A stretch of 14,225 nt of DNA from an uncultured bacterium (GTDB lineage: Bacteria; Desulfobacterota; Desulfovibrionia; Desulfovibrionales; Desulfovibrionaceae), in the NCBI GenBank assembly GCA_905215675.1, contig CAJMRA010000023.1, forward strand, positions 1 to 14,225. The letters run 5' to 3'. Below are positions 1 to 7,500 of the stretch, in pieces. Numbering within the stretch: position 1 is the stretch's first letter; the number at the start of each line of letters is the position of its first letter. The position numbers and the translations under genes were made by a program. A model generated the notes under the pieces. It searched no databases. It was not told where the DNA came from and saw nothing but the letters and a program-made list of their open reading frames with translations.

Positions 1-39
1 AAGGGAACCCCCTTGCGCGCCAGCCAAGGGGGTTCCCTT
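1..39 (-). terminator. Hairpin downstream of tkt, probable terminator
   Basis: A perfect 15-bp inverted repeat, AAGGGAACCCCCTTG at 1-15 and its complement at 25-39, encloses a 9-nt loop. It lies 29 nt beyond the tkt stop codon, where a transcript end is expected. In the tkt direction any U-tract would fall outside the window, so rho-independence cannot be judged. On the plus strand the hairpin is followed by C-rich sequence, not T's. Confidence 0.6.
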
Positions 40-68
40 CCCCCCGAATATTCCCCGAACAGCGCATG

Positions 69-2063
69 CTACCGCAGCAGGGCCTCGGCCACGCTGACGA
101 TATGTTCGGCGGTGAAGCCGAACTTTTCGGCAAGGACCTTGCCGGGGGCGGAAGCGCCGAAGGTTTCCATGCCCACCACGGCGCCGTCGAGGCCCACATA
201 TTTGCGCCAGTAGTCGGCGGCTGCGGCTTCCACGGCGATACGGGCGCGGACGCCGGGCGTCAGGACGGAATTACGGTAATCCTTGTCCTGGGCGTCAAAG
301 CGTTCGCAGCAGGGCATGGAGACGACGCGCACCTTGCGGCCCTTGAGGCGCAGTTGTTCGGCGGCGTCCAGCGTGATGCCCATTTCGGAGCCGGTGGCCA
401 TGAGGATGAGTTCCGGCGTGCCCTGACAATCCCGCAGGACATAGCCGCCGCGGGCGACGGCATCCACCTGCGCGTCGTTGCGGCGCACGAACGGCAGGTT
501 CTGGCGCGAGAGCGAGAGGCAGGACGGGCGATGCGCGGATTCCAGCGCGCATTTCCAGGCGACGGCGGTTTCCACGGTATCGCAGGGCCGCCAGACGTCC
601 ATGCCGGGCATGAGGCGCAGTCCCGGAACCTGTTCCACGGGCTGATGGGTGGGGCCGTCCTCGCCGACGCCGATGGAGTCGTGGGTGAAGACCCAGACGG
701 CGCGGATTCCCATGAGGGCCGCCAGACGCAGGGCGTTCTTGGCGTAATCGGAAAAGACCATGAACGTTCCGGCGTAGGGGATGAAACCGCCGTGCAGGGA
801 CAGACCGTTCATGACGGTGCTCATGCCGAATTCGCGCACGCCGTAGGCCAGATAGTTGCCTGTGGCGCTGTCGGGATCAAAGAGCGTGCTGGAGGAAGTT
901 TTGGTTCCTACGGAGCCGGAGAGGTCGGCGGAGCCGCCCATGAGTTCGGGCAGGGCGGGAACGAGGCTTTCCAGGGCCTTTTTGGAGGCCACGCGGGTGG
1001 CGATGCTTTCCCCGGCTTCGCGGGCGCCCTGAATCATGCGGGCGGCGACGGCGGACCAGTCGGCGGGCAGTGCGCCCGACATGCGGCGTTCAAAGGCGGC
1101 GGCAAGGTCGGGGTAGGCCGCGCGGTAGGCGTCCATGGCGGCGCGCCATTGGGCTTCGGCCTCGGCTCCGGCCCGGCGGGCGTCCCAGGCGGCGGCGATA
1201 TCGTCGGGGATGGTGAAGGCGGGCGCGTCCCAGCCCAGGGCCTTCTTGGCCGCGGCGGCCACGTCGTCGCCCAGCGGCGAACCGTGACAGGAGGCGGAGT
1301 CGGCCTTTTCGGAACCGAAGCCGATATGGGTCCGGCAGATAATCAGGCTGGGGCGGGTCTCGTCGGCGCGGGCTTCGGCCAGCGCCTTGTCCAGCGCGTC
1401 GGCGTCGTGCCCGTCGATGGGGCCGACGACCTGCCAGCCGTAGGCAGCGTAGCGTCCGGCCACGTTTTCGGTGAACCAGCCGTCGATTTTCCCGTCAATG
1501 GAAATGCCGTTGGAGTCATAGAGGGCAATCAGCTTGCCCAGTTTCCAGGTGGCGGCCAGCGAGCAGGCTTCGTGGGAAACGCCTTCCATGAGGCAGCCGT
1601 CGCCGAGGAAAACGTAGGTATGGTGATCAACGACGGTATGCCCGGGGCGGTTGAATTCCGCGGCCAGCAGACGTTCCGCCAGCGCCATGCCGACGGCGGT
1701 GGAGATACCCTGTCCCAGCGGGCCGGTGGTCATGTCCACGCCGGGAGTTTCGCCGAATTCCGGGTGACCGGGAGTTTTGGAACCCAGCTGCCGGAAGTTG
1801 CGGATATCGTCCATGCCGAGATCGTAGCCCGTGAGGTGCAGAACGGCATAGAGCAGCATGGAGGCATGGCCGTTGGACAGGACAAAGCGGTCGCGGTCAT
1901 ACCAGTGGGGATTGGCGGGATTATGCTTGAAACCGTGACGCCACAGGGCTTCGGCCATATCGGCCATGCCGAGAGGGGCCCCGGGGTGACCGGATTTGGA
2001 TTTTTCGATGGCGTCGATGGCAAGGGCGCGGATGGCGTTGGCGCACTGGCGACGGGTGGGCAT
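69..2063 (-). CDS. tkt: Transketolase
   Basis: This 664-aa protein is a full-length transketolase, the usual size for the bacterial enzyme. It moves two-carbon ketol units between sugar phosphates in the cytosolic pentose phosphate pathway, using thiamine diphosphate and a divalent metal. The N-terminal ThDP domain has the substrate and cofactor histidines in SGHPGAPLG (H26), SNGHAS (H66) and GH at 99-100. The ThDP motif starts with GDG at 154-156 and ends at LYDSN near residue 185. The central pyrimidine-binding domain shows EFGMSTVMNGLSLHGG and THDSIGVGEDGPTHQP, and a C-terminal transketolase domain follows. The ATG at 2063 was chosen because GAGGAA lies 6 nt upstream and the family's N-terminus (RRQCANAIRALAID) starts just after it. 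The 41-residue upstream extension is Arg/Pro-rich and does not look like protein. The gene lies 35 nt downstream of rpe and is probably cotranscribed with it. It ends in TAG. Confidence 0.97.
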   Translation of the reverse strand: MPTRRQCANAIRALAIDAIEKSKSGHPGAPLGMADMAEALWRHGFKHNPANPHWYDRDRFVLSNGHASMLLYAVLHLTGYDLGMDDIRNFRQLGSKTPGHPEFGETPGVDMTTGPLGQGISTAVGMALAERLLAAEFNRPGHTVVDHHTYVFLGDGCLMEGVSHEACSLAATWKLGKLIALYDSNGISIDGKIDGWFTENVAGRYAAYGWQVVGPIDGHDADALDKALAEARADETRPSLIICRTHIGFGSEKADSASCHGSPLGDDVAAAAKKALGWDAPAFTIPDDIAAAWDARRAGAEAEAQWRAAMDAYRAAYPDLAAAFERRMSGALPADWSAVAARMIQGAREAGESIATRVASKKALESLVPALPELMGGSADLSGSVGTKTSSSTLFDPDSATGNYLAYGVREFGMSTVMNGLSLHGGFIPYAGTFMVFSDYAKNALRLAALMGIRAVWVFTHDSIGVGEDGPTHQPVEQVPGLRLMPGMDVWRPCDTVETAVAWKCALESAHRPSCLSLSRQNLPFVRRNDAQVDAVARGGYVLRDCQGTPELILMATGSEMGITLDAAEQLRLKGRKVRVVSMPCCERFDAQDKDYRNSVLTPGVRARIAVEAAAADYWRKYVGLDGAVVGMETFGASAPGKVLAEKFGFTAEHIVSVAEALLR

Positions 2064-2098
2064 GGCTGTTCCTCGCTGGGCTTGTGGGTTGAGGGGGG

Positions 2099-2806
2099 TT
2101 ATTTCCAGGCCAGCGCCGCGGTGCAGCGGGCCGTGTGGGCGGCGGTTGCGGCCTGCGCGGCGGCGTCCGCAAAGCGGCGGGCACACGCGGCGTAGGGGGG
2201 ATGGTTGAAGAAGGCGGACCCCGAAACCAGCACGTCCGCGCCTGCCTCCACGAGGGAGGCGGCGTTCTCGGGGCAGGCGCCGCCGTCCACCTGAAGGAGG
2301 GGACCGGCGTCGCCGCGGCCATCCAGCAGGGCGCGGGCGGCGCGGAGCTTGTCGAAGCTGGCGGGAATGAATTTTTGTCCCGAAAAACCGGGATTGACGC
2401 TCATTATCAGGGCCATGTCGATATCGTCCACAAGCCAGCGCAGACAGGAAACGTCCGTTCCCGGATTGAGGGCCAGACCGGCCTTGCAGCCCATGCGGCG
2501 GATTTCCGTCAGCGTGCGCTGCGGATGCGGATCGGTTTCCGCGTGGATGACGAGCATATCCGCCCCGGCGTCACGGAAAGCGGCGATATGCCGCGCGGGA
2601 TCCGTGATCATCAGGTGAACGTCGAAAAAGAGGGAGGTGTGTTTGCGCAGGGCGCTGATGACGGGGGGGCCGAACGTGATGTTGGGGACAAAGACGCCGT
2701 CCATCACGTCCAGATGAAGCCAGCGGATGCCGGCCTGTTCGAGGGCCGCGCATTCGTCGGCCAGCCGGGCGAAGTCGGCGGAAAGCAGGGAAGGGGAGAG
2801 GATCAT
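2099..2806 (-). CDS. rpe: Ribulose-phosphate 3-epimerase
   Basis: The 235-aa product is a TIM-barrel epimerase that interconverts ribulose 5-phosphate and xylulose 5-phosphate, supplying a substrate of the neighbouring transketolase. Family hallmarks are present in order: PSLLSADF at 5-12, HLDVMDGVFVPN from 31, FFDVHLMI from 60, the phosphate-loop region MSVNPGFSGQKF from 135, and QVDGG at 172-176. The expected metal and catalytic residues H31, D33, H64 and D174 are all there. Two in-frame ATGs compete, at 2815 and 2806. I prefer 2806 because AGGA sits 8 nt before it, whereas it directly abuts the ATG at 2815, and because the family usually begins MILSPSLLSADF. The C-terminus beyond about residue 205 is Ala-rich and slightly longer than usual. 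Confidence 0.96.
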   Translation of the reverse strand: MILSPSLLSADFARLADECAALEQAGIRWLHLDVMDGVFVPNITFGPPVISALRKHTSLFFDVHLMITDPARHIAAFRDAGADMLVIHAETDPHPQRTLTEIRRMGCKAGLALNPGTDVSCLRWLVDDIDMALIMSVNPGFSGQKFIPASFDKLRAARALLDGRGDAGPLLQVDGGACPENAASLVEAGADVLVSGSAFFNHPPYAACARRFADAAAQAATAAHTARCTAALAWK

Positions 2807-2843
2807 TGGCGACATCCTGGGGCGGCCCGCGGAGGCCGCGCCG

Positions 2844-2865
2844 CGGAAAGGCTGGGCCTTTTCCG
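2844..2865 (-). other. Imperfect hairpin between merR and rpe
   Basis: CGGAAAGGC at 2844-2852 and GCCTTTTCCG at 2856-2865 can pair over 9 bp with one bulged T and a 3-nt loop. There is no U-tract after it in the rpe direction. It may be a weak terminator, a processing site or chance structure. Confidence 0.3.
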
Positions 2866-2872
2866 GCAGAAC

Positions 2873-2909
2873 CGCGGGACGACGCCTTGCGGAAAGGCGT
2901 CGTCCCGCG
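2873..2909 (-). terminator. Strong 16-bp hairpin directly after the merR stop
   Basis: CGCGGGACGACGCCTT (2873-2888) is followed by a 5-nt loop and its exact complement (2894-2909). The hairpin begins one base after the TAA stop of the MerR-type gene. On the minus strand the sequence after it is GTTCTGCC, so no U-tract follows. It may attenuate transcription or protect the upstream mRNA 3' end rather than fully stop transcription into rpe. Confidence 0.5.
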
Positions 2910-2910
2910 A

Positions 2911-3252
2911 TTATTCTTCCAACAGCATGCGGCGAAGTTGCCGCAATTCCTGCTCCATGCGGCGGGTGAATTCCGGATCGCGGCGCGTTGCGGCGTCGGG
3001 CGAGGGCGCGGGAGGCGTGGTTTCGCCTTCCGCCAGAACCCGGCGCGCGCCGTCGATGGTCATGCCCTTTTCATGCAGCAGGTAACGTATGCGTCGCAAC
3101 AGGGCGATGTTTTCCTCGGAATAGAGGCGCTGACCCTTGGCTGTCCGTACGGGTTGCAGCTGCGGAAATTCCGATTCCCAGAAGCGCAGGACATAGGTCT
3201 TGAGCTTGAGAAGGTCCGCGGCTTCGCCGATACGGTACAGTTTTTCAGCCAT
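2911..3252 (-). CDS. Small MerR-family transcriptional regulator
   Basis: This is a 113-aa MerR-type DNA-binding protein. Residues 5-75 form the winged helix-turn-helix: YRIGEAADLLKLKTYVLRFW, then the wing with GQRLYSEENI, then IRYLLHEKGMTIDGARRVL. A Pro-rich linker and a charged C-terminal helix (about 92-113) follow, which could form the antiparallel coiled-coil dimer typical of the family. There is no Cys-containing or longer effector-binding domain, so the signal it senses, if any, cannot be read from the sequence. The ATG at 3252 is preceded by GGAGGAGG. It starts 13 nt after the pheT stop and is probably cotranscribed with pheT. The target genes are unknown; rpe and tkt downstream are one guess. 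Confidence 0.92.
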   Translation of the reverse strand: MAEKLYRIGEAADLLKLKTYVLRFWESEFPQLQPVRTAKGQRLYSEENIALLRRIRYLLHEKGMTIDGARRVLAEGETTPPAPSPDAATRRDPEFTRRMEQELRQLRRMLLEE

Positions 3253-3265
3253 GCCTCCTCCGTCG

Positions 3266-5668
3266 TTATACCCTCACGCCCAGGTCGCGCACGAGGGATT
3301 GTGCCACCTTTTCCCGTTCCTTGTCCACCTCCGCATCCTTGAGGGTGCGATCGGCGTGACGGAAGGTGAGGCGGAAGGTGAGGTTGCGTTCTTCGGAGCC
3401 TTCCGGTTCAAAGCAGTCGTGCAGGACGGCGCTTTCGAGCAGAGGCAGCCGGAGCCCGGCGATATGGTCGAGCACGGTTCCGATCCGAACGGTGCGGGCG
3501 GCCATGATGGTGATGTCGCGGCGGACGGGCGGGAAGACCGGCAGCGGCGAGAACCGGATGACGGCGGCGTCATGGAGGGCGCGCACTTCTTCCAGATTGA
3601 GTTCCGCCAGCCAGACGTCCTTGCGGGCATAGAAGGCGTCGGCCTGATCGGGGCGGACGCGTCCCATGACGCCGAGGGTCCGGCCGTCGGCGCGGATATC
3701 GACGCAGGGCAGCAGGAAGGGATGCTCGCCGTCGTGACTGCCGTATTCAAGGGCGGGGAGATGCAGGAAGCGTTGCAGATTCTCCACAATGCCCTTGAGG
3801 TCGGCATAGTCGGCGTCGCCCGGGGTCTGGGGCCAGCCGCCGTCAAAGCGGCTGCCGTACAGCATCAGGCCGAGCATGCCGGTTTCCACGCAGCCCGTGG
3901 CCCGTTCGTCGGCGCGGGGAGCGCTCTCGAAGATATTGGCAATTTCAAAGATGCGCAGTCCCGCGGCGCCCTGGGCAAGGTTGTTGCGCAGGGTCTGGAG
4001 CAGTCCGGGCGCAAGGGCCGTGCGCAGGGCGTCCTGTTCCGCCGACAGGGGATTCATGATGGAGATGCGGTTCTCCCGGGGCAGGCGCAGCTGATCGAGG
4101 TCCTTGTGTCCGACGAAGCTGTAATTGACGGCCTCGTTGAGGCCGAGACCGGCGGCCCAGCGCTTGAGACGCATGCGGAAGGCGAAGTCGCTTTCCGGTT
4201 CGCCCGCGCGGGCAAGATCGCCGTGGATGACGGGCAGGGCGGGCTCGATGGTATCCAGCCCCCAGACGCGGCCCACTTCCTCGATGAGGTCGGCTTCGCG
4301 CGTGAGGTCGGGACGCCAGCTCGGCTGGCTGACCGTCCAGGCGTCGCCGTTCTTTTCAATGGTGCAGCCCATGCCTTCCAGCACTTCCGCGTCGAATTCG
4401 GGGGAAAGGGTCACCCCCAGCAGGGCGTTGGCGCGTTCGGGGCGGAAGGTGATGCGGGCGGGCGTGAAGGGGCGGGGTTCGGCGCGGCATATGCCGGGGC
4501 AGACCTTGCCGCCGGAGAGTTCGGCCATCATGGCCGCAGCGCGATCCATGGCCCAGAGGGTGCGGCATTGATCGATGCCGCGCTCGAAGCGGTAGGAGGA
4601 TTCGGACGACAGGCCGAGGCGGCGGGAGGTCTTGCGGATGAGCGCGGGCTTGAAGCAGGCGCTTTCCAGAAAGACGTTGCGGCTGCCGTCGTCGATTTCC
4701 GTTTCCGCGCCGCCCATGACGCCGGCCAGCGCCACGGCGCGGCCTTCGTCGCGGATGGTGAGATCGGCGGCGCGCAGGACGCGTTCCTGTCCGTCCAGCG
4801 TGACGAGGCGTTCGCCTTCGGCGGCAAAGTCCACATGGATGCGGCCGCCCTTGAGCTTGTCCAGATCGAACGAATGCAGGGGCTGTCCGCATTCAAAAAG
4901 AATGTAGTTGGTCACGTCCACGATATTGGAAATGGGACGCACGCCCACGGCATGCAGGCGGTGGCGGATGCGCATGGGCGAGGGACCGATTTTCACATCG
5001 GCGACGACGCGTCCGGCATACAGGGGGCAGGCGTCGCCGTCGGCGATATCCACGCCGGGCAGCGCAAGCGCCGGGCCGTCTTCACACAGCGGCCGTTCGG
5101 GGATGGTCAGCGGCAGCTTGAAGGCCAGGGCGGTTTCCCGCGCCAGACCGAGAACGGAAAGGCAGTCCGCGCGGTTGGGGGTAATGGAGATATCCAGCAC
5201 TTCGTGATCAAGTTCCAGCGTGTCCACAAGGCGCGTGCCGGGAACGGCGCTGTCGGGCAGCACCATGATGCCGGAATGATCTTCCGTGAGCCCCAGTTCC
5301 CGTTCCGAGCAGATCATGCCGTGGGAGGGAGCGCCGCGCAGTTTGGCCTTCTTGATGACCAGTCCGCCGGGCAGGGTGGAGCCGACCAGAGCCACGGGCA
5401 CTTTCTGGCCCGCGGCCACGTTGGGCGCGCCGCAGACGATATCCAGCAGTTCGCCCTGTCCGGCGTCCACCTTGCAGAGATGCAGATGATCGGATTCGGG
5501 GTGATCGACGCATTCCACCACATGGCCTACCACGATGGAGGAAATGGCCTCGTAGGGGCGCACGATGTCTTCCAGCTCCAGGCCGAGCATGGTCAGCTTG
5601 TCGCCCAGTTCCTGAGCCGTGCCTTCGTAGGGCACGAATTCACGCAACCATGAAAGAGAAAGCAGCAT
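3266..5668 (-). CDS. pheT: Phenylalanyl-tRNA synthetase beta subunit
   Basis: The 800-aa product is the large subunit of the (alpha-beta)2 PheRS, which charges tRNA-Phe and carries the editing site. The order of domains is standard: N-terminal part (MLLSLSWLREFVPY), an EMAP-like tRNA-binding domain at about 40-150 (VGHVVECVDHPESDHLHLC, then GAPNVAAGQKVPVA), B3/B4 editing domain at about 210-380 (NIVDVTNYILFECGQPLH, VTLDG, LAGVMGG, SSESSYRFERGID), B5 at about 400-475, the catalytic-like core (NYSFVGHKDL, NPLSAEQDALRTALAPGLL), and the FDX-ACB anticodon-binding domain in the last 95 residues (FPPVRRDIT, LTFRLTFRHADRTL). AGGA lies 9 nt before the ATG at 5668. Unusually, a secreted-protein gene and a hairpin array separate it from pheS, its partner subunit. 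Confidence 0.97.
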   Translation of the reverse strand: MLLSLSWLREFVPYEGTAQELGDKLTMLGLELEDIVRPYEAISSIVVGHVVECVDHPESDHLHLCKVDAGQGELLDIVCGAPNVAAGQKVPVALVGSTLPGGLVIKKAKLRGAPSHGMICSERELGLTEDHSGIMVLPDSAVPGTRLVDTLELDHEVLDISITPNRADCLSVLGLARETALAFKLPLTIPERPLCEDGPALALPGVDIADGDACPLYAGRVVADVKIGPSPMRIRHRLHAVGVRPISNIVDVTNYILFECGQPLHSFDLDKLKGGRIHVDFAAEGERLVTLDGQERVLRAADLTIRDEGRAVALAGVMGGAETEIDDGSRNVFLESACFKPALIRKTSRRLGLSSESSYRFERGIDQCRTLWAMDRAAAMMAELSGGKVCPGICRAEPRPFTPARITFRPERANALLGVTLSPEFDAEVLEGMGCTIEKNGDAWTVSQPSWRPDLTREADLIEEVGRVWGLDTIEPALPVIHGDLARAGEPESDFAFRMRLKRWAAGLGLNEAVNYSFVGHKDLDQLRLPRENRISIMNPLSAEQDALRTALAPGLLQTLRNNLAQGAAGLRIFEIANIFESAPRADERATGCVETGMLGLMLYGSRFDGGWPQTPGDADYADLKGIVENLQRFLHLPALEYGSHDGEHPFLLPCVDIRADGRTLGVMGRVRPDQADAFYARKDVWLAELNLEEVRALHDAAVIRFSPLPVFPPVRRDITIMAARTVRIGTVLDHIAGLRLPLLESAVLHDCFEPEGSEERNLTFRLTFRHADRTLKDAEVDKEREKVAQSLVRDLGVRV

Positions 5669-5728
5669 ATATCGTTATCCTGTGAGTAGCGGGGGTGAGC
5701 GGCGCGGGCGCGGGCGCGTACGGCCGCC

Positions 5729-5898
5729 GGGGCGGAGTCCCGGAGACGCCGCCCCAGAGCATTTTCAGTTTGAAACGCGGTGCGTTTCAAACCGGACGGC
5801 CTGTCGGTTTGCGGAAAAAACGCGGTTTTTCCGCCCGCTTCGGGCCGGGCGGCGCGGCGTCGCCTTGCGTTTTACCTTTTTCAAAGGTGAAACGCTCT
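5729..5898 (-). repeat. Composite palindromic element (tandem hairpin array) upstream of pheT
   Basis: Six potential hairpins are packed into 170 nt between the small secreted-protein gene and pheT. They are 5867-5895 (13 bp, loop TTC, one G-T pair), 5833-5845 (5 bp), 5811-5834 (GCGGAAAAA stem, 6-nt loop), 5789-5810 (8 bp with one bulge), 5769-5791 (TTTGAAACGC stem, 3-nt loop) and 5729-5755 (GGGGCGG stem, with 3 more pairs after a mismatch). Neighbouring hairpins overlap slightly, so not all can form at once. The part from 5756 to 5898 is bounded by imperfect inverted ends, AGAGCATTTTCA on the left and TGAAACGCTCT on the right, like a small non-coding mobile or REP/BIME-type element. The right end matches the sequence downstream of pgk. 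Exact boundaries are inferred. Confidence 0.6.
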
Positions 5899-5899
5899 A
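5867..5899 (-). repeat. Stop-codon-associated palindromic repeat, copy 1
   Basis: Read on the minus strand from 5899, TAG (the stop codon of the secreted-protein gene) runs directly into AGCGTTTCACC and a 13-bp hairpin with a GAA loop. The copy downstream of pgk has the same arrangement and differs here by one A/G change. No U-tract follows the hairpin. Confidence 0.75.
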
Positions 5900-6259
5900 G
5901 AATTTCCATGCCGGCGTCTGCGGCGTCACGTCCGGCAGCGGCGGGACGTCCGCTTCCTGTCCATAGCCGCCGTAGGCGCCTGCGGGCAGGCGTTTGCGGC
6001 GGGGCTTTTCCTTCGGTTCCTCGGGCACGATGGGGCGTCCGTAGGCGTCGAGCCGTCCCTTCATGCCGCTGACGCCGCCGCTCTGGGACGTGGTCGAACC
6101 GGAGGGCACGTCCTGCAGGCGGCGCGGCGTGCCGGGAGCCTCCAGCCCGGTGCGGGGAGAGACGGCCGAGGGGCGCGCGTCTCCCGTCGCCGGGGAAAGG
6201 ACGGCCAGTCCCAGCAGCAGGACCGGCAGAACCGAGCGAAAGACAGTGCGGGGGCGCAT
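5897..6259 (-). CDS. Small secreted proline-rich protein, unknown function
   Basis: I do not recognise this 120-aa protein. Residues 1-28 look like a Sec signal peptide: Arg-containing start (MRPRTVFR), hydrophobic stretch SVLPVLLLGLAVLS, and a probable cleavage after GDA. The mature part is low in hydrophobic residues and rich in Pro, Gly, Arg and Lys. It includes PEEPKEKPRRKR and AYGGYGQ, and it is probably unstructured in the periplasm or outside. There is no lipobox Cys. The ATG at 6259 lies 2 nt after the pheS stop with no good SD, so translation is probably coupled to pheS. Its TAG stop is shared with a palindromic repeat. A plausible signal peptide plus the tight spacing favour a real gene, but its placement inside pheS-pheT gives no clue to function. 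Confidence 0.72.
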   Translation of the reverse strand: MRPRTVFRSVLPVLLLGLAVLSPATGDARPSAVSPRTGLEAPGTPRRLQDVPSGSTTSQSGGVSGMKGRLDAYGRPIVPEEPKEKPRRKRLPAGAYGGYGQEADVPPLPDVTPQTPAWKF

Positions 6260-6261
6260 GA

Positions 6262-7299
6262 CTAACCGGCGAACTGCCCGAGGAAGCGCACGTCGTTTTC
6301 AAAGAACATGCGCAAGTCCCCGATGCCGTATTTGAGCATGGCCACGCGTTCCACGCCCATGCCGAAGGCGAAGCCGCTCACGTCGTCGGGATAGCCCGCG
6401 GAGGCGTAGACGGCCGGGTCCACCATGCCGCAGCCGAGGATTTCCACCCAGCCGGTGGTCTTGCAGACGCGGCAGGGTTCGCCGTTCACATGCCCGGCGC
6501 CGCCGCAGATGCAGCAGGAAATATCCACTTCGGCGGAAGGTTCCGTAAAGGGAAAGAAGCTGGGACGGAAACGGACGTTGGTATGTCCGCCGAAGACGGC
6601 CCGGACAAAGGCGGTCAGCGTGCCGCGCAGATGCGCCATGCTGATGCCGTCGCCCACCATCAGCCCCTCAATCTGATGGAACATGGGGGTATGCGTCAGG
6701 TCGGAGTCCCGGCGGTAGACCTTGCCGGGGACGATGACGGCCAGGGGAGGCTTGCGGGCCAGCATGGTGCGTACCTGTACGGGAGACGTATGGGTCCGCA
6801 TGAGGGTGCGTTCGTCGATGTACAGGGTATCCTGCATGTCGCGGGCGGGATGCTCCGGCGGCATGTTGAGGGCCTCGAAATTGTAATAGTCGTTTTCCAC
6901 TTCCGGGCCGGAGGCGATGTCGAAGCCGAGATTGCGGAAAACGGCGCAGATTTCCTCCATCACAAGCGTGGTGGGATGGAGGCTGCCCTGCCAGGGGGCC
7001 CGGCCCGGCATGGTGGGATCGAAACGGGCAAGGGCCTCGGCTTCCTTCTGCGCTTCGAGTTCGGTCTTGCGGGCTTCAAAAAGGGCGTTGAGACGTTCCT
7101 TGACGCTGTTGGCCTTCTGACCCACGGCGGGCCGTTCCGCCGGGGGCAGGGCGGACAAGGAGCTCATGATGGAGGCCAGCCTGCCCTTGCGTCCCAGGAA
7201 ATCCACCCGCAGCTCTTCCAGAGCCGCCAACGAAGAAGCCCGGCCGCAACCTGTTTCCAGGTCGCCCACCAGGCTTTCCAATGCTGCAATCAGATCCAT
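6262..7299 (-). CDS. pheS: Phenylalanyl-tRNA synthetase alpha subunit
   Basis: This 345-aa protein is the catalytic class II subunit of PheRS. An N-terminal coiled-coil arm (about 1-90) that contacts tRNA is followed by the core. Signature pieces are MEEICAVFRNLGF, GPEVENDYYNFEALN, RTHTSPVQ, motif 2 as GKVYRRDSDLTHTPMFHQIE (192-211), FFPFTEPSAEVDI, and motif 3 as GFAFGMGVERVAMLKYGI. Between residues 262 and 279 is a Cys cluster, CICGGAGHVNGEPCRVC, of CxxC-x10-CxxC form. Some bacterial PheS proteins carry such an insert and it may bind zinc. I chose the ATG at 7299: GGGGAT lies 7 nt upstream and MDLIAALESL fits the family, while the upstream 49-residue in-frame extension is Arg-rich and spans a hairpin. 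The gene is 201 nt downstream of rplT. Confidence 0.97.
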   Translation of the reverse strand: MDLIAALESLVGDLETGCGRASSLAALEELRVDFLGRKGRLASIMSSLSALPPAERPAVGQKANSVKERLNALFEARKTELEAQKEAEALARFDPTMPGRAPWQGSLHPTTLVMEEICAVFRNLGFDIASGPEVENDYYNFEALNMPPEHPARDMQDTLYIDERTLMRTHTSPVQVRTMLARKPPLAVIVPGKVYRRDSDLTHTPMFHQIEGLMVGDGISMAHLRGTLTAFVRAVFGGHTNVRFRPSFFPFTEPSAEVDISCCICGGAGHVNGEPCRVCKTTGWVEILGCGMVDPAVYASAGYPDDVSGFAFGMGVERVAMLKYGIGDLRMFFENDVRFLGQFAG

Positions 7300-7376
7300 G
7301 CGATATCCCCGCCGCCGACGGCGGCCATGTCTGCCGCGTGCCCGCAAGGGGCGCGGCGTCCTCTTTTTCAGACAAC

Positions 7377-7413
7377 AGACGGGCGGCGGGCTGTTACGCC
7401 GCGCCGCCCGTCT
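7377..7413 (-). other. Hairpin in the rplT-pheS gap
   Basis: AGACGGGCGGCG (7377-7388) pairs perfectly with 7402-7413. Inside the loop GGC/GCC can add three more pairs. In the pheS direction it is followed by GTTGTCTGAAAAAG, so it lacks a U-tract and is not a canonical terminator. It could still attenuate or punctuate the transcript between the ribosomal protein genes and pheS. The rest of the 201-nt gap holds smaller palindromes, such as GCGGCCGTGGCCGC at 7447-7460, and no convincing gene. Confidence 0.45.
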
Positions 7414-7500
7414 CCAGACTCTACGGAGCGCCGCTCGCGCGCTCATGCGGCCGTGGCCGCAGGCTGCGGAAGCGAGCGCTGCATGACGAAGGCTTTTGCT

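Noticed and set aside
66..2195. 709-codon plus-strand ORF opposite tkt
   Set aside because: It is an antisense shadow of a clear transketolase in GC-rich DNA. The translation is Gly/Ala/His-rich with no domain pattern and no SD.
3200..5653. 817-codon plus-strand ORF opposite pheT
   Set aside because: Same artefact: strong GC bias at third positions keeps the opposite frame open. The product is low-complexity and overlaps a gene with all PheT domains.
7300..7500. Leader peptide or T-box controlling pheS
   Set aside because: The only short ORF with an ATG (13 codons, MQRSLPQPAATAA) has no Phe codon and no SD, and no T-box consensus is present.
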